From contig CDRNVI010000010.1 of NCBI GenBank assembly GCA_977017575.1, positions 62,001-126,000 of the forward strand: 64,000 bases of DNA, read 5' to 3'. Source of the stretch: Paramoeba atlantica (Eukaryota > Discosea). Under the pieces are notes generated by a model. The model was not told where the DNA came from and did not search any database. It was given only the letters and a program-made list of their open reading frames with translations. Made by a program: the position numbers and the translations under genes. The first letter of the stretch is position 1. Every line of letters begins with the position of its first letter. Of this stretch, positions 56,231-64,000 are shown piece by piece.

Positions 56231-58645
56231 CTAAGTAGGAGCGAGGCTCGCCTTTGCAAGAATGGCTGCGACATCACGTGCCACTCCAGTTTTTCCAAGT
56301 GAAAAGTGATCTTCTAGAATTTCATTGTAAGTCTTCACATGATCTGTGGTCCTCTCTTTTCGATACTTCTTAGGCTTATATTCTCCTTTATTTTCGACCG
56401 TCATACAAAAGGTATTTTTTGACAATGAACCAAGACACTGTTTCGTAGTCCTCATTTTCTTTTCAAAACCGATGGCATTCTTGTCTACGCGAACGGCACG
56501 GGGGGTGAGTCCTCTTACAGTCATCTGCCTGGGATCGCGTACTCGACTCAGAGCCACGTAGGCAAGATGGTCGCAATTCCAATGATCGGAGAGGTCCAGA
56601 ACCACCTTCCCTTCGAGTGTCAGACCCTGTACCTTGTGTACGGTAAAAGCGTAGCCGAGACAGAGAGGAATACACACCAGAGAGATGCCAAAGTACTTAT
56701 CTATAGGCCTGCCTCCGATAACCATTGCGACGGGAGGAACCGTCATGGTCTCCCCGTTGGGGAACTCCACAATAGGATAGTGAAACACCGTCTCCCCGCG
56801 ACTCATCATCTCCTGCTCATAGAGTTCAATGCCCTGTTTGAAGTACTGTATCGAATATGTATTCTCTTTAGGAAGTTCTCCAAACCCCACCACGCGACCA
56901 ACGGAACCGTTTACCAGAGTATGCGAAAAATTCTTTCGTAACATAACGCGAACTCCTTTTTTTAAAAGGAACTCACGATGCATTGTTTCACTCCCCAGTT
57001 GACTTTGAAGTGGTCGTATGTACCGCGTCGGTACGATATGGGGACTTACTTCCTTCACAAATGTCGCACTGGTGATTTTCAAAACCTCTAACATTTTTAC
57101 GTACACCACATGCGAGAAACGCTTTGAGGGTACCGTAAACCCAGGACCGGGGTCAACTTCTCCAAGTCGGGCTCGAAAGCCTACCAGAAACCCTTTGCTC
57201 GTGACGCCCTCCTCCCTGGGCGCCACCACCTCATCCATCAGCAGGGCGCACGCCTCACACACCCCGGGGGGGACGCCAAAGTCCAAAAATATCCTCTCGA
57301 GCTTGTGCTCTACTTTTGCACGCATTTTGTTCATCCACATCCCCAGGTTCGCGTAGGGTATATTCACACGAAAGACGGCCACCTGGGTCCAGCACCCGAC
57401 CAGCTCCACGTCGCTGATAATACTCGAGTACCGCACCATGGGGCCCGGGGTACGGTGGAGCATGCGGTCGTTACGCTCCTGAGCCGGGGCGTTCTTGAAA
57501 TACAAATACGTCGCTTCCGGAATCTCCGGCAGGGGCTCGTCAAGCGAGAGGTGTTTCACACTCTCGTTGAACAGGTCGGTGTTTAAGACTCCTTTGCGGA
57601 GTTTCTGAAGCACGTGAAGAAAGTTGCTGTCCTTGGATTCCTCGAGATGGGCACGTAGCCTGTGGTTGGTGGTTAGTTTCACGTGCAGGAAGCGTTTCAT
57701 GAAGAGACGGCTTTTAAAGAGGGATTGGTTGCCAGGGACAGTGCCCAACTGAAGAAAATCACCACAAAGAATGATTTGCAAGCCACCAAACGGAGAATTA
57801 TTACCTCGCGCCGCTCGACAGCAACGATCTAATTTTTCGAGCATCTGCCAAGGGAGCATCGAAACCTCATCGATGAGGAGCGCATCGTATTGCTTCATGG
57901 CTGCCCTTCTGTTGACGTTAAAACCAAAAATGTGCTGTAGGGTGTTGCCATCGACATTGATGGCTGCTACCCCAGTGGTAGCTGTAACACACACGTCAAG
58001 CCCACGGGACATTAAAGTTTGCGCAATAAACCGAACCAGCGCAGTTTTCCCGGTACCAGCTGATCCCCCAATGTATATGTTATGACCCTTTATGACAAGT
58101 TCTAACACCGTTCGCTGTTCGTCGCATAGCGGAAGCTTTGTGATTTGTTTTCCGCACTTAAGAACCTGCTTCGCAGGAGCGTATTCGACCCCGTTCGTAG
58201 GATCTTCGGGGAGAGAGACTACTTCCCCTAACGAGAGATCACTTTCAGGAGGCCTGAGTGATAGAGAAATTGCTGCGTTGTCTATATTCATCACTGTATT
58301 TCTCGACATATCCATGTTTTGGAAGGCCACAGGTACGGTGGGACTTGCTAGTAAATAATTTTTAATACTGTCCTTGAATGATTCCAAGTTCGCGCTATTT
58401 AGTGCGTTCTCCTCAAGTGTTTTTCGCAATGTTGCAGGTAACTCCTTAAGATATTTAGAAAGGAATACAGAATGTCCTTTCCTTCTCAATATCGTCGATG
58501 CAGCATTCGAAAATTTGGACTCATCATCAATTGAGACTAATCCAGTTTCAGGATGGCGTAGAAATCCCATTTGTCGCATGCTGTGAGGTGTGCACGTACG
58601 AAAAGGTCTATGGTACTTTCTACAACGAGGGATGCTCCGGAACAT
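56231..58645 (-). CDS. PIF1: PIF1-family DNA helicase, kinetoplastid mitochondrial type
   Basis: The 804-residue superfamily 1B helicase has motif I GGSAGTGKTALVRFI (about residue 195), Ia ATTGVAAINVDGNTLQHIFG, II LLIDEVSMLPW, III IILCGDFLQLGTVP and IV TTNHRLR. Late motifs are GYAFTVHKVQGLTLEGKVVL and VALSRVR. A large insert (about residues 400-560) lies between the core and the C-terminal motifs. The N-terminus (MFRSIPRCRKYHRPFRTC) is rich in Arg with no acids, a good presequence. Trypanosomes have an expanded PIF1 set, mostly mitochondrial and active in kinetoplast DNA replication; I infer the same here. The ATG at 58645 is the first in frame. All motifs are intact, so 5'-3' helicase activity is expected. 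Confidence 0.9.
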   Translation of the reverse strand: MFRSIPRCRKYHRPFRTCTPHSMRQMGFLRHPETGLVSIDDESKFSNAASTILRRKGHSVFLSKYLKELPATLRKTLEENALNSANLESFKDSIKNYLLASPTVPVAFQNMDMSRNTVMNIDNAAISLSLRPPESDLSLGEVVSLPEDPTNGVEYAPAKQVLKCGKQITKLPLCDEQRTVLELVIKGHNIYIGGSAGTGKTALVRFIAQTLMSRGLDVCVTATTGVAAINVDGNTLQHIFGFNVNRRAAMKQYDALLIDEVSMLPWQMLEKLDRCCRAARGNNSPFGGLQIILCGDFLQLGTVPGNQSLFKSRLFMKRFLHVKLTTNHRLRAHLEESKDSNFLHVLQKLRKGVLNTDLFNESVKHLSLDEPLPEIPEATYLYFKNAPAQERNDRMLHRTPGPMVRYSSIISDVELVGCWTQVAVFRVNIPYANLGMWMNKMRAKVEHKLERIFLDFGVPPGVCEACALLMDEVVAPREEGVTSKGFLVGFRARLGEVDPGPGFTVPSKRFSHVVYVKMLEVLKITSATFVKEVSPHIVPTRYIRPLQSQLGSETMHREFLLKKGVRVMLRKNFSHTLVNGSVGRVVGFGELPKENTYSIQYFKQGIELYEQEMMSRGETVFHYPIVEFPNGETMTVPPVAMVIGGRPIDKYFGISLVCIPLCLGYAFTVHKVQGLTLEGKVVLDLSDHWNCDHLAYVALSRVRDPRQMTVRGLTPRAVRVDKNAIGFEKKMRTTKQCLGSLSKNTFCMTVENKGEYKPKKYRKERTTDHVKTYNEILEDHFSLGKTGVARDVAAILAKASLAPT

Positions 58646-59063
58646 GATTTTTGGCGAGGATCTTAGAACTTTCTCACTGTAAATATAAATATTTTTGTAT
58701 CTACTGTTTCATGCAAAATTTTCATTTGCTTTGCGAATGGCTGGAATGTGAAAAGTGGAATTAGCCAAAAACCAATACAAAAATGTATTTATTTCTCTCA
58801 CCAGCTTCTCGACTGATCATAGTGTCTGTCCACTATCACATTATTTAATATCAATAATTAAGAAAGCTCGCCGAGTAGCGAGCTTCTGTGCATCGAGCAA
58901 ATTGGCATCGAGTAATTATATCGAATAATAGCAACACAACCATCATAAAGGGCTGCTAATATGTTTGCTGCATACATGTGTAGTGCAAGTCAGCTACCGC
59001 CCAGCAAATTCTGGATAGTGGAGTGTAAAGGTTACAAAGAAAAATTCTCTAAATTCTTTCAGA
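58646..59063. other. Intergenic region with one hairpin
   Basis: aagctcgccgagtagcgagctt (about 58864-58885) is an inverted repeat. tcgagcaaattggcatcgag and tatcgaataatag follow. No gene is supported. Confidence 0.35.
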
Positions 59064-62000
59064 TTAGTCAAAAGATAAGTCATGCATACATGTAGGTGTT
59101 TTGTGACGGTAATTCACAGTTTTCTCTTTACACAATTTTCGTGTTGAATGGTTGGTAAATACGGGAATACGACGCTCCGGATTACGAGATAAACTTTCGT
59201 GTTGAACAAGAATTTTATGACTTATTCTGCGTGATTCTTTTCTGGAATCTATTTTAGGATCCCTAGACTTGCTTGAGAGACCCTTTTGCACATTTGATTC
59301 CACGATCTGAAGTCTGTGGGGTGATGTTACGTCCGTTTTACCACTTACCCGAGACGACAAAATTTGTCGACTCTTTCCGACCGTTTCATTTGGACGTAAG
59401 AATGACCTTTGTGCAGTACTTTGCTTTTGTTTACCTGATATTCTCAAGTTTTCCTTAATAGCTTTATGAGATTCAGAATTTCCAAAAGAAAACGGACCCG
59501 GTTCCAACACATCGCGTTTTCGGAGCAAAGCATTGCCGATTGTTTTTTCCTTAATCCCAATATGCGATTGCCTTGAGCTTGTGTAATTCTGTACCTTGGA
59601 GTAAGACTTTCTCTTTTGGGGTCGGGTTCTTGACTGTCTCTTTTCAATCCCAGTAAGCGATTGCCTTGATAGCGCAGAATTCTGCATCTTTGAATAAGAC
59701 TCTTTTTTCAGGGGTTGGGCACTTGCCTTCTTGTGCTTAGTCCCAATCTGCGACTGCCTTAGCATCGCTAAATTCTGCACCTCAGAGTAAAACGCTTTCT
59801 TTTGGGGTCGGATGTTTGACTGTCTATCTTCGGTCCCAATGTGCAGCTCCCTTGCTCTTGGAAAACTCTGCATCATCGGATAAAACTCCTTCCTTTGGGG
59901 TCGGGCGCTCGCCTTTTTGTTTCTAGTCCCAATCTGCGACTGCGCTGGGCTTGCAAAATTCTTCACCTTGGAGTAAGACTCTCTCTTTTGGGGTCGGGTG
60001 CTTGACTGTCTGTTTTCAATCCCAATGAGCGATTGCCTTGATAACGCAGAATTCTGCATCTTTGAATACGACTCCTTTTTCTGGGGTTGGGTGCTTGACT
60101 GCTTGTGTTCAGCCCCAATTTGCGTCTGCCTTGGTATCGCAAAATTCTGCACCTCAGGGTAAAACGCTTTCTTTTGGGGTCGGATGCTTGGCTGTCTGCT
60201 TTCAATCCCAATCTGCGACTGCGCTGGGCTCGCAAAATTCTGCACCTTGGAGTAAGACTCTCTCTTTTGGGGTCCGGTGCTAAACTGTCTATTTTTAGTC
60301 CCAATATCCGACCCCCTTGCTCTTGAAAAACTCTGCATCTTCGGATAAAACTCTTTCCTTTGGGGCTGGATGCTTGCCACCTTTTGATACTTTGATGAAC
60401 CCGGAGAATTACTGGAACTTATCTTAGATTTCTGTTTTAATCTCAAGGGCAACAAGCCAGCAATAGGAGAGATGAAGCTTCGAAGGGGAGATTTTTCTTC
60501 CCCCTTTTCAGACAGCCCTACATACTTTTTCTTGCATATTTTTCCGACTTCATTCCTCGGTACACTAGTCGACAGAGTTACAGACTTTCTGTGGGGGATT
60601 GATTTCGCTTTGGTATGATTTCGATCAACGCGATAAGAAGTCCTCGATATTCCACGGGATTCCGTTAACCCATGAGGGAGTGGTTTCGCTTTGCTCTGCC
60701 TTCGATCAACACGAGAAGAAGTCCTCGGTATTCCATCGGATTTCGTTGACCTAAGGGTTCCTCTGGCGACGATTTGCTTCACGTTCAATTTTTCACCCAT
60801 TCCGGATTTTGGTACGTTCTGCTCATTCGCGAGATACTTCTTTCTCGGTGCTTTGGAGACAGTTTTAACATTACCCTTTTTACGACTATGTTTGGCTCCT
60901 GTGTAAAGGAGCGAAACCATTTGAATAAGTGAAGATACTTCGCTTGTACACGCAACATTGCACTTGCGGAATATCTCAAACAATTTAGGAACATGCATGT
61001 GTTTCAAGAGACTACCCCTTGTAGATGACCCCGCAATAAGTGAAACGCCTAAAACCAGCGTGAGAACGCGACAAATTTCGCTCTTCTCCACATCAGACAG
61101 AGAAGTATTTTTGTTGCCAAGCAGTGCCGTCAGAACAATCAAAAGGTTTTCACAGTTCGGATTACCATTGCTTTCGTTAGCAGACTTCTCCCGAACATTC
61201 TCCACTTCCACGGAACGTGAATCAACAACAGCACGTTTCCCCGTATCAGTTTCCGATTTCTCTTTTGCAGCTACTCCCAACGTTGTATCTCCAGAACTTG
61301 TTTCCAAAACAGGCAGCACATTATCCGAAATAGTACCCGGCGGGTGGCTCTTCACACGCTCGGATTGACAAGTAAGTTTCGTACTCCCAGATGAATCCAA
61401 CGAGAGGCTCTGGGGTTCATCGTCCAAATCGACCTCCACAGATTCCACCATTGAGACAACCTTGGATGGGGTAGGAGTGGGTTTGCTGACCGACCCTGTT
61501 GGCTTCGTTGTGCTTGCCACAGGCTTTGGTGCAGATGCAGCAGGTTTCGGTGGAGCGGGTATGAAATCATCGTCCTCATCATCATCAAAGTTGAACTGTG
61601 GCTTGGAGGCAACCTTGGATGGGGTAGGAGTGGGTTTGCTGACCGTCTCTCCTGGCTTCCTTGTGCTTGCCACAGGTTTTGGTACGGATACAGAAGGTTT
61701 CGGTGGAGCGGGTATGAAGTCATCGTCTTCATCATCAAAGCTGAGCTGTGGCTTGGAGGCAACCTTGGATGAGGTAGGAGTGGGTTTGCTGACCGTCTCT
61801 GTTGGCATCGCTGTGCTCGCCCCAGGTTTTGGTACAGATGTAGCAGGTTTCGGTGGAGCGGGTATGAAGTCATCGTCCTCATCATCATCAAAGTTGAACT
61901 GTGGCTTGGAGGCAACCTTGGATGGGGTAGGAGTGGGTTTGCTGACCGTCTCTGTTGACTTCGTTGTGCTTGCTACAGGCTTTGGTGCAGATGTAGCAGG

Positions 62001-64000
62001 TTTCGGTGGAGCGGGTATGAAGTCATCGTCTTCATCATCAAAGCTGAGCTGTGGCTTGGAGGCAACCTTGGATGGGGCAGGAGTGGGTTTGCTGACCGTC
62101 TCTGTTGGCATCGCTGTGCTCGCCCCAGGTTTTGGTACAGATGTAGCAGGTTTCGGTGGAGCGGGTATGAAATCATCGTCCTCATCATCATCAAAGCTGA
62201 ACTGTGGCTTGGAGGCAACCTTGGATGGGGTAGGAGTGGGTTTGCTGACTGTTTCTCCTCGCTTCGTTGTGCTTGCCACAGGCTTTGGTGCAGACGCAGC
62301 AGGTTTCGGTGGAGCGGGTATGAAGTCATCGTCCTCATCATCATCAAAGCTGAGCTGTGGCTTGGAGGCAACCTTGGATGGGATAGGAGTGGGTTTGCTG
62401 ACCGTCTCTGTTGACTTCGTTGTGCTTGCTACAGGCTTTGGTGCAGATGCAGCAGGTTTCGGTGGAGCGGGTATGAAGTCATCGTCCTCATCATCATCAA
62501 AGCTGAGCTGTGGCTTGGAGGCAACCTTGGATGGGATAGGAGTGGGTTTGCTGACCGTCTCTGTTGACTTCGTTGTGCTTGCTACAGGCTTTGGTGCAGA
62601 TGTAGCAGGTTTCGGTGGAGCGGGTATGAAGTCATCGTCCTGATCATCATCAAAGCTGGACTGTGGCTTGGAGGCAACCTTGGATGGGATAGGAGTGGGT
62701 TTGCTGACCGTCTCTGTTGACTTCGTTGTGCTTGCTACAGGCTTTGGTGCAGATGTAGCAGGTTTCGGTGGAGCGGGTATGAAGTCATCGTCCTCATCAT
62801 CATCAAAGCTGAGCTGTGGCTTGGAGGCAACCTTGGATGGGATAGGAGTGGGTTTGCTGACCGTCTCTGTTGACTTCGTTGTGCTTGCTACAGGCTTTGG
62901 TGCAGATGCAGCAGGTTTCGGTGGAGCGGGTATGAAGTCATCGTCCTCATCATCATCAAAGCTGAGCTGTGGCTTGGAGGCAACCTTGGATGGGATAGGA
63001 GTGGGTTTGCTGACCGTCTCTGTTGACTTCGTTGTGCTTGCTACAGGCTTTGGTGCAGATGTAGCAGGTTTCGGTGGAGCGGGTATGAAGTCATCGTCCT
63101 GATCATCATCAAAGCTGGACTGTGGCTTGGAGGCAACCTTGGATGGGATAGGAGTGGGTTTGCTGACCGTCTCTGTTGACTTCGTTGTGCTTGCTACAGG
63201 CTTTGGTGCAGATGTAGCAGGTTTCGGTGGAGCGGGTATGAAGTCATCGTCCTCATCATCATCAAAGCTGAACTGTGGCTTGGAGGCAACCTTGGATGAG
63301 GTAGGAGTGGGTTTGCTGACCGTCTCTGTTGACTTCGTTGTGCTCGCCACAGGCTTTGGTGCAGATGCAACAGGTTTCGGTGGAGCGGGTATGAAGTCAT
63401 CGTCTTCATCATCAAAGCTGAACTGTGGTTTGGAGGCAACCTTGGATGAGGTAGGAGTGGGTTTGCTGACCGTCTCTGTTGGCTTCGTTGTGCTTGCTAC
63501 AGGCTTTGGTGCAGATGTAGCAGGTTTCGGTGGAGCGGGTATGAAGTCATCGTCCTCATCATCATCAAAGCTGAACTGTGGCTTGGAGGCAACCTTGGAT
63601 GGGGCAGGAGCGGGTTTGCTGACCGACCCTGTTGGCTTCGTTGTGCTTGCCACAGGCTTTGGTGCAGATGTAGCAGGTTTCGGTGGAGCGGGTATGAAAT
63701 CATCGTCCTCATCATCATCAAAGCTGAGCTGTGGCTTGGAGGCAACCTTGGATGAGGTAGGAGTGGGTTTGCTGACCGTCTCTGTTGGCTTTGCTGTGCT
63801 CGCCACAGGCTTTGGTGCAGATGCAACAGGTTTCGGTGGAGCGGGTATGAAGTCATCGTCTTCATCATCAAAGCTGAACTGTGGCTTGGAGGCAACCTTG
63901 GATGGGGTAGGAGTGGGTTTGCTGACCGTCTCTGTTGACTTCGTTGTGCTCGCCACAGGTTTTGGTACAGATGCAGCAGGTTTCGGTGGAGCGGGTATGA
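59064..64000 (-). CDS. Long repeat protein, N-terminus outside the window
   Basis: The frame is open to the window edge, so the true start is not seen; at least 1,640 residues are encoded. Part 1 has sixteen full 51-residue repeats of the type SKPQFSFDDDEDDDFIPAPP plus KPATSAPKPVASTTK.... Part 2, about residues 900-1000 of the visible protein, is a helical domain (LLIVLTALLGNKNTSLSDVE, HVPKLFEIFRKCN, SSLIQMVSLLYTG). Part 3 is a basic tail with nine 31-residue repeats of the type RPQKRESYSKVQNFASPAQS-QIG, then a lysine/arginine-rich end. No catalytic motif is seen. It probably acts as a scaffold that binds nucleic acid or cytoskeleton. I do not recognise the family. Confidence 0.8.
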   Translation of the reverse strand, partial: IPAPPKPAASVPKPVASTTKSTETVSKPTPTPSKVASKPQFSFDDEDDDFIPAPPKPVASAPKPVASTAKPTETVSKPTPTSSKVASKPQLSFDDDEDDDFIPAPPKPATSAPKPVASTTKPTGSVSKPAPAPSKVASKPQFSFDDDEDDDFIPAPPKPATSAPKPVASTTKPTETVSKPTPTSSKVASKPQFSFDDEDDDFIPAPPKPVASAPKPVASTTKSTETVSKPTPTSSKVASKPQFSFDDDEDDDFIPAPPKPATSAPKPVASTTKSTETVSKPTPIPSKVASKPQSSFDDDQDDDFIPAPPKPATSAPKPVASTTKSTETVSKPTPIPSKVASKPQLSFDDDEDDDFIPAPPKPAASAPKPVASTTKSTETVSKPTPIPSKVASKPQLSFDDDEDDDFIPAPPKPATSAPKPVASTTKSTETVSKPTPIPSKVASKPQSSFDDDQDDDFIPAPPKPATSAPKPVASTTKSTETVSKPTPIPSKVASKPQLSFDDDEDDDFIPAPPKPAASAPKPVASTTKSTETVSKPTPIPSKVASKPQLSFDDDEDDDFIPAPPKPAASAPKPVASTTKRGETVSKPTPTPSKVASKPQFSFDDDEDDDFIPAPPKPATSVPKPGASTAMPTETVSKPTPAPSKVASKPQLSFDDEDDDFIPAPPKPATSAPKPVASTTKSTETVSKPTPTPSKVASKPQFNFDDDEDDDFIPAPPKPATSVPKPGASTAMPTETVSKPTPTSSKVASKPQLSFDDEDDDFIPAPPKPSVSVPKPVASTRKPGETVSKPTPTPSKVASKPQFNFDDDEDDDFIPAPPKPAASAPKPVASTTKPTGSVSKPTPTPSKVVSMVESVEVDLDDEPQSLSLDSSGSTKLTCQSERVKSHPPGTISDNVLPVLETSSGDTTLGVAAKEKSETDTGKRAVVDSRSVEVENVREKSANESNGNPNCENLLIVLTALLGNKNTSLSDVEKSEICRVLTLVLGVSLIAGSSTRGSLLKHMHVPKLFEIFRKCNVACTSEVSSLIQMVSLLYTGAKHSRKKGNVKTVSKAPRKKYLANEQNVPKSGMGEKLNVKQIVARGTLRSTKSDGIPRTSSRVDRRQSKAKPLPHGLTESRGISRTSYRVDRNHTKAKSIPHRKSVTLSTSVPRNEVGKICKKKYVGLSEKGEEKSPLRSFISPIAGLLPLRLKQKSKISSSNSPGSSKYQKVASIQPQRKEFYPKMQSFSRARGSDIGTKNRQFSTGPQKRESYSKVQNFASPAQSQIGIESRQPSIRPQKKAFYPEVQNFAIPRQTQIGAEHKQSSTQPQKKESYSKMQNSALSRQSLIGIENRQSSTRPQKRESYSKVKNFASPAQSQIGTRNKKASARPQRKEFYPMMQSFPRARELHIGTEDRQSNIRPQKKAFYSEVQNLAMLRQSQIGTKHKKASAQPLKKESYSKMQNSALSRQSLTGIEKRQSRTRPQKRKSYSKVQNYTSSRQSHIGIKEKTIGNALLRKRDVLEPGPFSFGNSESHKAIKENLRISGKQKQSTAQRSFLRPNETVGKSRQILSSRVSGKTDVTSPHRLQIVESNVQKGLSSKSRDPKIDSRKESRRISHKILVQHESLSRNPERRIPVFTNHSTRKLCKEKTVNYRHKTPTCMHDLSFD
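59500..60380 (-). repeat. Nine 93-bp coding repeats
   Basis: The 31-residue units fall into four subtypes. From the protein N-terminus the order is A-B-C-D-B-A-C-D-B (for example subtype A: MQSF-RAR; C: QNFAIPRQTQIG; D: MQNSALSRQSLIG). Subtypes recur every three to five units, so the tract grew by duplication of multi-unit blocks. Confidence 0.75.
61440..64000 (-). repeat. Sixteen 153-bp coding repeats with a recent triplication block
   Basis: The 153-bp units encode 51 residues, or 50 where one D is absent from the acidic run. A rare change (tcctgatcatc, giving DDDQDDD) appears at 62641 and 63100, exactly 459 bp or three units apart, with the intervening units in the same order. This marks a recent three-unit duplication. 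Confidence 0.9.

Noticed and set aside
61462-63102. Long plus-strand ORFs (393 and 144 codons) opposite the repeat protein
   Set aside because: They are antisense shadows of an in-frame 153-bp repeat; the composition (GGAGMKSSSSSS) mirrors the DDDFIPAPP codons.
1-64000. tRNA genes, rRNA genes, CRISPR arrays, spliced-leader arrays
   Set aside because: I looked for B-box-like sequence, rRNA-like stretches and regular spacer arrays and saw none. The only regular array is the 178-bp satellite, which has no spacers. A tRNAscan run would be decisive for tRNAs.

Overview
The window reads as nuclear DNA of a kinetoplastid-like eukaryote (Euglenozoa), probably outside the trypanosomatids. The evidence is that every convincing host gene, about 25 from end to end, lies on the minus strand, is intronless and is closely spaced, as in polycistronic directional gene clusters. 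Several genes have pyrimidine tracts followed by AG upstream of the ATG, as expected for trans-splicing acceptors. Two genes match kinetoplastid mitochondrial families: a giant DEAH/RHA helicase with many dsRNA-binding-like repeats (REH2-like) and a PIF1-family helicase. The lineage call is inference. A trimeric-type dUTPase and abundant DNA transposons are unlike Trypanosoma or Leishmania.

Layout. Positions 1-5.1 kb hold DPH7, an ADP-ribosylhydrolase-like protein and a mitochondrial SAP-domain protein. At 5.5-7.3 kb there are MITE-like and degenerate elements. From 7.35 to 11.4 kb come small membrane-protein ORFs, a C-terminal-motor kinesin and two small, possibly mitochondrial genes. Positions 11.95-18.93 kb are one hAT-type transposon, itself split by a pogo/Tigger-type and a Tc1/mariner-type element. 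From 19.1 to 31.2 kb is the housekeeping block: transhydrogenase alpha, dUTPase, valyl-tRNA synthetase, UBC9, succinyl-CoA ligase alpha, proteasome alpha1, a small protein, RPT3, uS19 and a small membrane protein. Positions 31.66-34.65 kb are a transposon with a DDE transposase and a Ulp1-like cysteine protease. REH2-like fills 34.8-41.5 kb. Positions 41.7-51.6 kb are a repeat graveyard: a GC-rich hairpin island, foldback elements, a broken restriction-like-endonuclease retrotransposon, a second pogo-type copy and a 178-bp satellite array. Host genes resume at 52.0 kb with DRE2, proteasome alpha6, a membrane protein, a hAT relic, a J-protein and PIF1. The window ends inside a long repeat protein with at least sixteen 51-residue acidic/proline repeats.

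Functional themes are proteasome parts (alpha1, alpha6, RPT3), mitochondrial metabolism and nucleic-acid handling (SUCLG1, transhydrogenase, REH2-like, PIF1, SAP and J proteins), SUMO conjugation (UBC9, next to a foreign SUMO-protease-like gene in a transposon) and translation (uS19, ValRS, DPH7 acting on eEF2). Neighbours look like unrelated cargo of a polycistronic unit, not an operon with one task.

The most notable items are the nested transposons whose host reading frame is restored when each insert and one TA are removed, the DDE+Ulp1 element, the recurrent poly-C tips on terminal inverted repeats, the satellite inside a palindrome-ended element, and the repeat protein at the right edge.
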